Both the position numbers and the translations under genes were made by a program. The notes under the pieces were generated by a model that was given only the letters and a program-made list of their open reading frames with translations, did no database searches and was not told where the DNA came from. Shown in pieces: positions 8,783 to 15,705 of a stretch of 45,914 bases of DNA (positions are counted from its first letter, which is position 1; every line of letters begins with the position of its first letter). Source of the DNA: Clostridia bacterium (GTDB lineage Bacteria; Bacillota; Clostridia; UMGS1883; UMGS1540). The stretch is from assembly GCA_017442155.1 (NCBI GenBank), contig JAFSAU010000039.1:1-45914 (forward strand). The letters are read 5' to 3'.

Positions 8783-9285
8783 ATTTTTCCCTTTCGTATC
8801 TCACTCATTAAAAAAGGGTGAGTTTTTTAACAACAATCATAAAATTTATTCCCTTTAAAGCGTTATGTACAGCAGTAAGATTTCAATAAAACTATTTATT
8901 GGAACCTTACAGAAAACTATCACCTTGCTGTCCATTATATATGATTATATCCCTTTAGCGACAAAAAATCAAGTTTTATCAAACTTTTATTATATTTATT
9001 GTAAATTTCTAATGAATCCTATAATATAAATTCCAGATAGTGTTAGTTAAACGTCATTACTGTTCTTTTTTCAAATAATCAGAACTTGTTCCATGCTTCA
9101 GCGAACACTTAAATATATGTATGTAACTATGCCACAATATTGATGAATGGTCGCGCATTGATAACCAACTTCAAATGCTCGGAAGTCCTTGTTTTTCAAG
9201 GTTTCCGGGCATCGCTTACATTAATCTCGGCGATATACACTAAGAATTTATAATCACAACGGTAAAATTTCACTTTACTAGTACG
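8783..9285. other. gene-free AT-rich region with a decayed coding remnant
   Basis: No intact gene is visible. The region holds AT-rich promoter-like sequence upstream of the 647-residue gene and a hairpin at about 9178-9211 (a GGAAGTCCTTG arm, five Ts, and a CAAGGTTTCCG arm) without a U tract. It also holds a short minus-strand coding remnant at 9057-9131. Nothing else can be supported. Confidence 0.6.
9057..9131 (-). pseudogene. decayed second copy of the C-terminal remnant seen at 9347
   Basis: The minus-strand frame reads HIFKCSLKHGTSSDYLKKEQ and then stop. It aligns without gaps to VFERCLKYGTNPDYVRKKQ from the ORF ending at 9347. The two are about 300 bases apart in the same orientation, so this region carries two diverged tails of one gene family. 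No start or ribosome site is present. Confidence 0.45.
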
Positions 9286-9336
9286 AAAAAAGAAGGTTAC
9301 TTCACCTCCACATTGGCAGGTGAAAACCTTCTTTTT
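9286..9336 (-). terminator. long bidirectional hairpin terminator
   Basis: AAAAAAGAAGGTT and TTCACCT on one arm pair with AGGTGAA and AACCTTCTTTTT on the other, with about ten loop bases. It lies 11 bases past the stop of the minus-strand remnant at 9347, so it looks like that gene's original terminator. Confidence 0.7.
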
Positions 9337-9346
9337 GCATTTTATA

Positions 9347-9495
9347 TCATGCCGCCAATTTAACACTGACTATCATTTCCGGTTCATCTGTTTGTTTTTT
9401 TCTCACATAATCAGGGTTTGTCCCATACTTCAAGCAACGCTCAAACACCTGAATTTCCGCGATTTTTAAGGTGTTTTTATCAAGAGGAGCATTAG
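9347..9495 (-). pseudogene. 3' remnant of a mobile-element gene at the right junction
   Basis: About 50 residues remain (LDKNTLKIAEIQVFERCLKY, then GTNPDYVRKKQTDEPEMIV and SVKLAA). Further upstream the frame runs antisense into the cotJC fragment, so the true 5' part of this gene is missing. The tail is followed by a good terminator, as expected for a real gene end. I do not recognise the family. The junction with cotJC sequence lies at roughly 9480-9500. Confidence 0.45.
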
Positions 9496-9924
9496 GCACA
9501 CGATGTAGGGACAGAAGAACTGGCGCATCTTGAAATGGTTGGTACAATCATTCACCAGCTGACCCGCGATCTGACGCCGGAGGAAGTCGATAAAAAGGGA
9601 TTTGGCGATTATTATGTAGACCACAATCTTGGCATTTATGCAGCTTCTGCCGCAGGCGTACCCTTTACCGCCGCTTATGTGCAGACCAAAGGTGACGTCA
9701 TCGCAGACCTAACGGAAGATTTGGCAGCAGAGCAGAAGGCTCGCGCAACCTACGACAATATTCTTCGCATGTGCGATGACCCGGATGTTGCAGACGTTAT
9801 CAAGTATCTCCGCGCCCGGGAGGTTGTGCATTTTCAAAGGTTCGGTGAAGCACTCCGCAGAGTGCAGGACGGGCAATGTGAGAAAAACAAAATGTATCTG
9901 CCCGGTTACAAGTACACAAAGTAA
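9482..9924 (+). pseudogene. cotJC: CotJC/manganese-catalase-like spore coat protein, 5'-truncated
   Basis: The frame from 9535 encodes 129 residues matching the second half of CotJC, a ferritin-like, manganese-catalase-related spore-coat protein. Visible signatures are EDLAAEQKARATYDNILRM and LRAREVVHFQRFGEALRRVQ, whose Glu and His residues are metal-ligand positions in the family. Recognisable sequence continues upstream of the ATG as DVGTEELAHLEM, and after one apparent extra base as GALGT, to about 9482. The N-terminal ferritin helices and the usual cotJA/cotJB partners are absent because mobile-element sequence takes their place. A terminator follows at 9974. It is probably a dead fragment unless an internal start is used. 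Confidence 0.75.
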
Positions 9925-9973
9925 AATTCCCCGGAGAAATCTGAAGGGATTTTCCTTTTGTAGCTCTTGTTTT

Positions 9974-10003
9974 AAAGGCCGCCCGGACGCGGGCGGCCTT
10001 TTT
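9974..10003. terminator. bidirectional terminator between cotJC and mntP
   Basis: AAAGGCCGCCC and GGGCGGCCTTTTT form a GC-rich 8-bp-plus stem with a six-base loop. It lies between the convergent ends of the cotJC fragment (+) and mntP (-) and can serve both. Confidence 0.85.
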
Positions 10004-10016
10004 GCACCGTTTTCCA

Positions 10017-10574
10017 TCAAGCGGCCATATGTTCTATCAGAATCTTAATTCCGATACCAATCAGAATCACACCGCCGCAGACCTCGGCACCTGTTTTAAA
10101 CTTTTCTCCGAACACACTGCCGATTTTCACGCCCGCCGCCGAAAGCAGGAAAGTGGTAATCCCGATTACCGCCACCGCGGAGAAGATTTCCACCTGCAAA
10201 ACCGCAAAAGAAATCCCCACAGCCAGAGCATCTATACTGGTGGCAACAGAAAGCACGAACATCGTTTTAAAATCCAACGCATCACATTCCGCATCATCGT
10301 CCTTTCCCAGTGCTTCGTACAGCATTTTCAGTCCCAGAAAAGCAAGCAGCGCAAAAGCAATCCAATGGTCAAAGCTTTCAATTCGCTGGGCAAAGTTTAC
10401 GCCGAGAAAATATCCTATCAGCGGCATAACCGCCTGAAACACGCCAAAATACAGGCCTACCAAAACCCCCTGCCGAAGCCGGAAACGCCGGAGACTCAGT
10501 CCTTTACACATGGCAACAGCAAAAGCATCCATGGAAAGCCCCACAGCTGTAAGTAAAAGTGTTATAATTTGCAT
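10017..10574 (-). CDS. mntP: MntP manganese efflux pump
   Basis: This 185-residue integral membrane protein has about six transmembrane helices in two repeated halves. The hallmark acidic helices are GLSMDAFAVAMCKG near the N-terminus and SVATSIDALAVGISFA in the second half; the paired Asp residues lie in the Mn(II) path in this family (YebN/MntP). It exports Mn(II) from the cytoplasm. Length is typical. AAGGAAC precedes the ATG. Only 74 bases separate it from the gene upstream, which leaves no room for the Mn riboswitch (yybP-ykoY) that often precedes mntP, so it is probably transcribed with the DUF896 and creatininase genes. Confidence 0.93.
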   Translation of the reverse strand: MQIITLLLTAVGLSMDAFAVAMCKGLSLRRFRLRQGVLVGLYFGVFQAVMPLIGYFLGVNFAQRIESFDHWIAFALLAFLGLKMLYEALGKDDDAECDALDFKTMFVLSVATSIDALAVGISFAVLQVEIFSAVAVIGITTFLLSAAGVKIGSVFGEKFKTGAEVCGGVILIGIGIKILIEHMAA

Positions 10575-10648
10575 GTTGTTCCTTCCCCTATGATAATTTT
10601 CTATTTATTATTTCTGTATCCCAATCTCGAATGCTGTTTTATCAGGCC

Positions 10649-10864
10649 TTATTGCATTCCCCGTTTTTTCTTTTCCACTCTCTTCTTATTTCCGTCCTTA
10701 TCCACAATATAGACATTCCCCAGCGTATTTTCCACGCCCTGGCGAAATTCCCGGATATACTGCTGCCGGAGTGCAGCCTGTTCCCGCGTTTCTTCTTCCG
10801 TCAGCCCTTCTTCCCTGGATTTACGTGCCAGGAAATTGATTCTCTGCAAAAGCTCCTCTGTCAT
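10649..10864 (-). CDS. DUF896/UPF0291 (YnzC-like) small protein
   Basis: This 71-residue cytoplasmic protein begins MTEELLQRINFLARKSREEG and continues LTEEETREQAALRQQYI, a pattern characteristic of DUF896, which folds as a short helical hairpin. The ATG at 10864 has AAGGAG 7 bases upstream and starts one base after the stop of the creatininase-family gene, so it is translationally coupled to it. An upstream extension to 10903 would overlap that gene and is not needed. The biochemical role of the family is unknown; some members are linked with the SOS response in Bacillus. Confidence 0.88.
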   Translation of the reverse strand: MTEELLQRINFLARKSREEGLTEEETREQAALRQQYIREFRQGVENTLGNVYIVDKDGNKKRVEKKKRGMQ

Positions 10865-10865
10865 G

Positions 10866-11711
10866 CTATTCTCCTTTTTCTTCCCATTCTTTTTTGTAAG
10901 CATTGGATATGGTTTCGTTTTTCAGAAACCGGATTACCCCGCAAAGCTTCCCGGTGGAATATTCCACCATTGCACGGGCAATTCTTTCATTCATGCCCTC
11001 GTGCATATCGCCTGCATACGAATTGGGGTAATCTGCCATCCAGGCAAACGGTGTGTTGATTTTCCGCTCTGCAAACGCATCGAATCGGTGCACGGAGGCT
11101 CCGCTTTCCTGGTCTGCCTTGTCCAACCGCACCGCCTCCGGCCGCACACCGTACACCCATCCCGTTTCGATAAAGCACGCGTGACCGTACCGCTTTTTCT
11201 GTGCCGTGTATGCTTCCAGTATTTTCCTGTCCTCGCTTGTAAGATAGCTGTAATTTTCCTGCAGAAGCTTTTTCGGTGTTGCAAAATCGGAGCCGATGCT
11301 GTAATCGTACACCATGTAGTCCGTCTTTTCGTACAGGACACTGCGGGAAAAAGCGGACAGCATGGCCTGGTTCCCGCCATGCCCGTTATAGAGCAGGATT
11401 TTTTTAAAGCCGTTCCGGGCAATTTCACGGCAGGTTTCTTTCAGAATCTGCTGGCGCAGCTTGGCGGTAAAAATAACCGTTCCCTTAAATTCCCCTGCAC
11501 CCGTCTTCTCTCCGAAATACATCGTGGGAAAAATCACTGCAGGCTCCAATTCGGCCGCAAGCCGCGCAATCTCCGTAATGTGAATCACATCCGTCCCCAC
11601 CGGCAAATGCTGGCCGTGTTTTTCCAGACAGCCGACGGGCAAAATGCACACACCCTTTGACCGGTTTATAGCCTCTTCAAACTCTTCTTCCCTTAAATTT
11701 TCCCAAAGCAT
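10866..11711 (-). CDS. creatininase/creatinine amidohydrolase family protein
   Basis: This 281-residue protein carries the family's metal-binding signatures: LPVGCLEKHGQHLPVGTD (Glu, His, Asp ligands) near residue 24-41 and LLYNGHGGNQ near 107-116. Members are zinc or manganese amidohydrolases acting on creatinine, formamide-type compounds or cofactor precursors, so substrate cannot be named here. There is no signal peptide, so it is cytosolic. GGAAGGAG lies upstream of the ATG, and a promoter with TTTACT-17-TATAAT is at 11776-11804. It heads an operon with the DUF896 gene and perhaps mntP. Confidence 0.88.
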   Translation of the reverse strand: MLWENLREEEFEEAINRSKGVCILPVGCLEKHGQHLPVGTDVIHITEIARLAAELEPAVIFPTMYFGEKTGAGEFKGTVIFTAKLRQQILKETCREIARNGFKKILLYNGHGGNQAMLSAFSRSVLYEKTDYMVYDYSIGSDFATPKKLLQENYSYLTSEDRKILEAYTAQKKRYGHACFIETGWVYGVRPEAVRLDKADQESGASVHRFDAFAERKINTPFAWMADYPNSYAGDMHEGMNERIARAMVEYSTGKLCGVIRFLKNETISNAYKKEWEEKGE

Positions 11712-11775
11712 GGCGTTCTCCTTCCGGCAAATCTATATGTCCAACCGTTTCCCTGCCGGGTCGATATTTTTTTCT

Positions 11776-11804
11776 ATTATATCACGGTTTCAGGAAAAAG
11801 TAAA
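11776..11804 (-). promoter_or_regulatory. promoter of the creatininase-DUF896(-mntP) operon
   Basis: On the minus strand TTTACT (11804-11799) and TATAAT (11781-11776) are 17 bases apart, about 65 bases upstream of the creatininase-family start. Confidence 0.7.
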
Positions 11805-11824
11805 GTACTATACTGCAAAAAATG

Positions 11825-11850
11825 CCCCGGTGCTTTTTACTGCACCGGGG
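11825..11850 (-). terminator. terminator of operon A
   Basis: CCCCGGTGC and GCACCGGGG form a 9-bp GC-rich stem with an eight-base loop. On the minus strand it is followed by CATTTTTT. It lies 5 bases past the stop of the last coding stretch at 11856 and so closes the long surface-protein operon. Confidence 0.88.
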
Positions 11851-11855
11851 TATTT

Positions 11856-12341
11856 TTATTCTTGGGGACGCATATTCTCCCACCGGAAAAACCGTACTTC
11901 TCCTTCTCCATCCAAAAGTGTGTCCCCATTGATATACAAATGTGCCAGTTCCGGCACGCCACCGGAGGTCGTATACTGCGCCGCAAAAGCGTCCTCTTCG
12001 CACTGTACCATGCCGCCCTTAATCGGTTCTCTGTATAAAATATCGTCCTTGACAAAGCCGCGACCGTCTTTATCGGCGAGTACCACGAGCGAGCGGGGCG
12101 GTATTTCGAGGTGTAGCACGCCTTGCGAAACTGTCAGCACCGGTGTGCCGTACAAAAGGCTGGGGGCGCGGGAGGAAACGGCCGTTTCAAAGGTCTGCAC
12201 GCCGTCCCCACCGTTGTAAAACGCCAGCAAACCGTCCTGCGCTGTATGCCAGAAGCTTTCTGTTTCAAAGGCTCCGTCTGACAGCAGAAGGTAGAAAAGC
12301 GTTTCCTTTTCTTCCGCTGTCAGTGTGGGGAACCCGTCCTT
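11856..12341 (-). CDS. in-frame C-terminal extension after the TGA of SLH enzyme A
   Basis: Directly after the TGA at 12344-12342 the same frame stays open for 161 codons. It begins KDGFPTLTAEEKETLFYLLL and ends VRFFRWENMRPQE. It is homologous along its length to the stretch after the TGA of SLH enzyme C (27251-27742); both contain LFYLLLSDG, FETESFW, YNGGD/CNGGD, a P(R/H)SLxxLA strand, VQCEEDA and LLDGEGEVRFFRW. The first half resembles a small all-beta C-terminal domain of glycosidases; I do not recognise the second. No ATG or GTG start lies near the TGA; the first conventional alternative is a TTG at 12230. AAAGGA overlaps the TGA. It could be made by stop readthrough, by re-initiation at a non-ATG codon, or be a decayed tail, though its conservation argues against decay. 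Confidence 0.7.
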   Translation of the reverse strand, partial: KDGFPTLTAEEKETLFYLLLSDGAFETESFWHTAQDGLLAFYNGGDGVQTFETAVSSRAPSLLYGTPVLTVSQGVLHLEIPPRSLVVLADKDGRGFVKDDILYREPIKGGMVQCEEDAFAAQYTTSGGVPELAHLYINGDTLLDGEGEVRFFRWENMRPQE

Positions 12342-15300
12342 TCATGGTTCGGCACCCCAAACCGCAATTCTGTCCATAATTACGGCCGCTTCGGCACGGG
12401 TTGTATTCCCGCGGGGGTTTAAAGTACCGTCCGCATTGCCGCGTACAATACCGGCGCGTACCACCGCCGCAATGTCGAGAACCGCATAGTCGGCGATGGC
12501 TTCTGCATCGGAAAAGTCCATATTTCCGCCTTCCTCCAGTGCTTTAACCGTGCGCATCCCGCGCGCACAAATCACCATTAAATCCTGCCGGGAAATTTCA
12601 GCATTGGGATTATATAAATCATCTCCCGTACCTTTTAAAATACCAAGTGCACGACCAATAGCAATTTCCGCCGCATACGGTGTATCCTCGGTTACATCTG
12701 CAAAATTCTTCGCAGTGTCACCTTTCAGTCCTAAGGTGCGGATGAGGAAGCCGGCAAATTCCGCTCTTGTAATCTTTTCGCCGGGGCGGAAGGCGTAGAC
12801 ATCCGCATCCTCCGTGATGCCCTTTTCCTTCAGGGTTTCTGCCGCTTTTCTTGCCCAGCCGTAATCATTCATATCATAATAGGTAAACCGAGAAGCACCG
12901 CTTGTGTCTATTGCACCTTCCGGCGTGATTTCCCAAAGCTGTGCCGCACAGGGCTGCAGCTCCGCCTTCAGAACATCGGTCCCGCTGTAGGCTCCTTCGC
13001 CGCCGGAAATAATTTTTGCACTGAAATTCCCGACCTTGAGACTACCGTCAAAGGAAGTGAGCGCGATTTCTGCTGTCTTACTATTCTTCGCGTCCTTATT
13101 TAATACGACAAGATACAGCTTTCCGTCCTTTTCCCAGAGGCGGCACCAATACTCCTCGTTACGCACATCGTTTAAGGTCGGAATTTCGCCGCCGATAAAC
13201 ACCTTCTGTGCCATATCTAAATCCACCTGGCCAAATTCAACCATTTCGGGCCAGAGGTCCGTTTCACTAACGTGCTTGTATGTGCCGTCCGCATTTTTTA
13301 CCGACTGGGCGTAGCGGAAGAAGCCTATACCGTGTGCACCCACAAAAAGTGACTGATAGAGACCGCTTCTGTAATAGTCAGGCTTCGGGAATATTCTCAT
13401 TTCTCCTGTGAAATCATACGCCTGCACAACGGAATAGAACGGTAGTCCCCCGCCTCCCGCTACACGTCCGGCTTCCGCTTTCATTGCAACATAGGAAGCA
13501 GGATCCCGCGTATCCTTCACATAGATATCAGATGCAAACATGTCAGAGTATTTTGCCGTATCTTTGAAAGTGGGCGCATTGTTATCGAGAATATACACAG
13601 GATGCTCGGGGTCAATGCTTTTAATAAACAAATAAGAATCCCGCATATACTCTATACACTCATTTCGTTCAAACCAGATAAACGGCTCGTCCATAACCAT
13701 ATAGCCCATTGTATTCGGATGATCTTTACATTTTGTAATGATATCCCGTATCTTGTCCGTATCGGCGTCCGGGTGGGCCGGGGGCACCATGCCGATATAA
13801 AGCTTTACGAGCAGCATAAGCCCGCTTTCCTCTGCCTGTTTCAGCTGTTCATCCAGACTTTCCATGGTTGTCTCTGCGGTCATATTAAACTGAATGGTAT
13901 TTACGCCGATTTTCGCCAGATTCTCTGCTGCAGTGACACCTGCTCCGTAGGCGATATAGGGATAAAACGGTGTTGTCTTGTCCCTCAGATAAACATTATC
14001 CTCTTTTCTTATATAAGGCGAGGAGTCAATTCGATACACGGGCGTAGTTTGCGTCTCCAGCACATTGCCGTCCGCATCGTAGAGTGTTGCCGTAATATTG
14101 TAAGGTTTGGCCTTTTCCGTAATCAGGGCGTCAGGCCCGTTTACCGGATAGGAGAAGGTTACGCCTTCTGCGGTTAAAGGCCGCTTTTCCTGGGACAGGA
14201 GAAGCTTTTCGCCATCCTTAAAGGTAAAGTCCACACTTGTGCCTTCGGGATTAAAAACAGACGAAGGCATGACAGTGGCTGTTCCGCTTTCGTGATACTC
14301 CCGGTAAAAGCACCAGTCTGTATCCAGCAACATTTTTTTCGTCTCTGTCAGCTGATATATCTCGACATCATCAAAGCAAACGCTGCCTATGCCGAGAAGC
14401 CGCAGATATACTGCCACATAGTGTGCCTCAATGCTGGAGGAGAAGATGAACCAAAACTGCGTCCACTCCTCCGTCGGATAGAACTCTTCGGTATTCACAG
14501 TGCCGTCCACACTGTACTTTGTGGAAATACTGTCATCAGAATATTGTTCGAACTTAAATCTGAAGTAGGATCCCGGCTCATCCGTGCGCGCCCAGACACT
14601 CAATAAATATTTCGTGCCGGGGGTTACCGGAACCATTTGCCTGATATTATTTATATAATCTAATTTCTTATATTCAGCCGTCATTTCAACTTTGGCTGCA
14701 TACTTTCCGGTATGTGGATTTTCTTCTATCCGGTTGATAGAAGGCATATCCGCCCACCCATTATAGGCACTCCATCCCCATTTACCATCCGGCGTGGTGA
14801 TGCCATATTTCTCGCTGGTAACCTCAAAGCCACCGTTATACATAATATTCGTATTCTTAAATTCGTCGGGCACCTCGGGCATTTCCGGGGGCCTTACTTC
14901 GATGATGTTTTCAAAGCCGCCGTTTATGTCGATGTCGGTACCCTCTACCGTAATATCATCCCAGTAAATGACGCAGCCATCAGGAATCACGCCGCTGTCA
15001 AGTCCTATTACCACGGAAGGCTGGTCCGGCATGGTAAAGGTTGCGGAGACCTTCTCAAAGCGACTCGTTGTGGTGGTTATCGTCGTGGAAATCCCCAGTT
15101 TGTCATTGGCACTGCTCGTGTAATCCGGCAGAATGCGTATACGTGCACCGGTGGGAAGGGTACCGTTTACGCGGATATAGCCGCTGACTGTGTACTTTTC
15201 GCCCACAGTCAGCCCGCGCACGCTCGTCCATACACGTGTGTTCCTTTCCGGGTGGTTCCATACCTTGAGGGAATACATGCCGCTGTTTGCGTATTCCGTT

Positions 15301-15464
15301 GTCACCTCTGCATCCACGCCTTTTGTGGTGGCATAGCTGTAAACACCCACATCCCAGCCTTCTGCCCAGGTGTATTCCGTTTCCGATGCGCCTACCGATA
15401 CCGCCGAAATGCCAAGGAAACAGAAAACGACAAGAAAAATGGAAAATATGCGTTTTATAGTCAT
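12342..15464 (-). CDS. SLH-anchored multidomain putative glycoside hydrolase A
   Basis: This 1040-residue secreted protein starts at the ATG at 15464, which has AAAAAGGAG 7 bases upstream; the frame continues further up but without a ribosome site. The order is signal peptide (1-26), two jelly-roll carbohydrate-binding-like modules (about 28-190 and 205-370), a beta domain, a TIM-barrel-like region, an all-beta domain and about three SLH modules in the last 180 residues (PGEKITRAEFAGFLIRTLG, RGNADGTLNPRGNTTRAEAA). The barrel has PPAHPD and GYMVMDEPF, whose Glu is a likely acid/base as in clan GH-A. The substrate is unknown. It is a close paralogue of the 15706-18807 gene in its enzyme part and of the 27743-30820 gene in its SLH part. 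It ends in TGA followed by a conserved in-frame extension. Confidence 0.85.
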   Translation of the reverse strand: MTIKRIFSIFLVVFCFLGISAVSVGASETEYTWAEGWDVGVYSYATTKGVDAEVTTEYANSGMYSLKVWNHPERNTRVWTSVRGLTVGEKYTVSGYIRVNGTLPTGARIRILPDYTSSANDKLGISTTITTTTSRFEKVSATFTMPDQPSVVIGLDSGVIPDGCVIYWDDITVEGTDIDINGGFENIIEVRPPEMPEVPDEFKNTNIMYNGGFEVTSEKYGITTPDGKWGWSAYNGWADMPSINRIEENPHTGKYAAKVEMTAEYKKLDYINNIRQMVPVTPGTKYLLSVWARTDEPGSYFRFKFEQYSDDSISTKYSVDGTVNTEEFYPTEEWTQFWFIFSSSIEAHYVAVYLRLLGIGSVCFDDVEIYQLTETKKMLLDTDWCFYREYHESGTATVMPSSVFNPEGTSVDFTFKDGEKLLLSQEKRPLTAEGVTFSYPVNGPDALITEKAKPYNITATLYDADGNVLETQTTPVYRIDSSPYIRKEDNVYLRDKTTPFYPYIAYGAGVTAAENLAKIGVNTIQFNMTAETTMESLDEQLKQAEESGLMLLVKLYIGMVPPAHPDADTDKIRDIITKCKDHPNTMGYMVMDEPFIWFERNECIEYMRDSYLFIKSIDPEHPVYILDNNAPTFKDTAKYSDMFASDIYVKDTRDPASYVAMKAEAGRVAGGGGLPFYSVVQAYDFTGEMRIFPKPDYYRSGLYQSLFVGAHGIGFFRYAQSVKNADGTYKHVSETDLWPEMVEFGQVDLDMAQKVFIGGEIPTLNDVRNEEYWCRLWEKDGKLYLVVLNKDAKNSKTAEIALTSFDGSLKVGNFSAKIISGGEGAYSGTDVLKAELQPCAAQLWEITPEGAIDTSGASRFTYYDMNDYGWARKAAETLKEKGITEDADVYAFRPGEKITRAEFAGFLIRTLGLKGDTAKNFADVTEDTPYAAEIAIGRALGILKGTGDDLYNPNAEISRQDLMVICARGMRTVKALEEGGNMDFSDAEAIADYAVLDIAAVVRAGIVRGNADGTLNPRGNTTRAEAAVIMDRIAVWGAEP
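12517..12708. repeat. SLH-coding block nearly identical to 27918-28109
   Basis: This 192-base block of the SLH coding region differs from the block at 27918-28109 at only about two positions, far less than the rest of the two genes. It marks recent recombination or gene conversion between paralogues. Confidence 0.75.
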
Positions 15465-15513
15465 TCTTTTTCTCCTTTTTAAATCGGTATATAACCCGTC
15501 CGCTGTTTTACAT

Positions 15514-15595
15514 ATGGGGCGCAAGAAATAAAGCATCATTTTCTCTCCATCCCAAAAACCGCTTCCCGGTTTCCGCTTTATTCCGTGCGCCCCAT
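15514..15595. repeat. 21-bp inverted repeat with nested hairpin between two SLH genes
   Basis: Arms 15514-15534 (starts ATGGGGCGCA) and 15575-15595 (ends TGCGCCCCAT) are complementary at 19 of 21 positions. The 40-base interval holds a further AACCG/CGGTT hairpin. It lies in the 241-base gap between the two SLH enzyme genes, upstream of gene A. It may be an attenuator, an mRNA-stability or processing element, or a small palindromic insertion. No U tract adjoins it on the minus strand. Confidence 0.6.
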
Positions 15596-15705
15596 ACATT
15601 AACCTACCTATCTTGTCGAGACGACGGCCATGCTGTCTGATACATATAAGTGTATAAGACAAGCCGTTTCGCCTACTGTTTTATATGCGCATATCAAATC
15701 ATTCT

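Noticed and set aside
10575..10648. Manganese riboswitch (yybP-ykoY) upstream of mntP
   Set aside because: Only 74 bases separate mntP from the preceding gene and none of the conserved riboswitch loops is present.
12262..12346. Overlapping ATGA start (ATG AAA GGA) just at the TGA of SLH enzyme A as the start of the downstream protein
   Set aside because: That ATG is in a different frame and its ORF ends after about 26 codons; it does not encode the conserved extension. The same position in enzyme C is GTG, also out of frame.
15637..15662. Sequence resembling a Tn5/Nextera adaptor end (CTTATACAC on the minus strand)
   Set aside because: Only a partial match with several mismatches to the known adaptor and no sequence break there; taken as coincidence.
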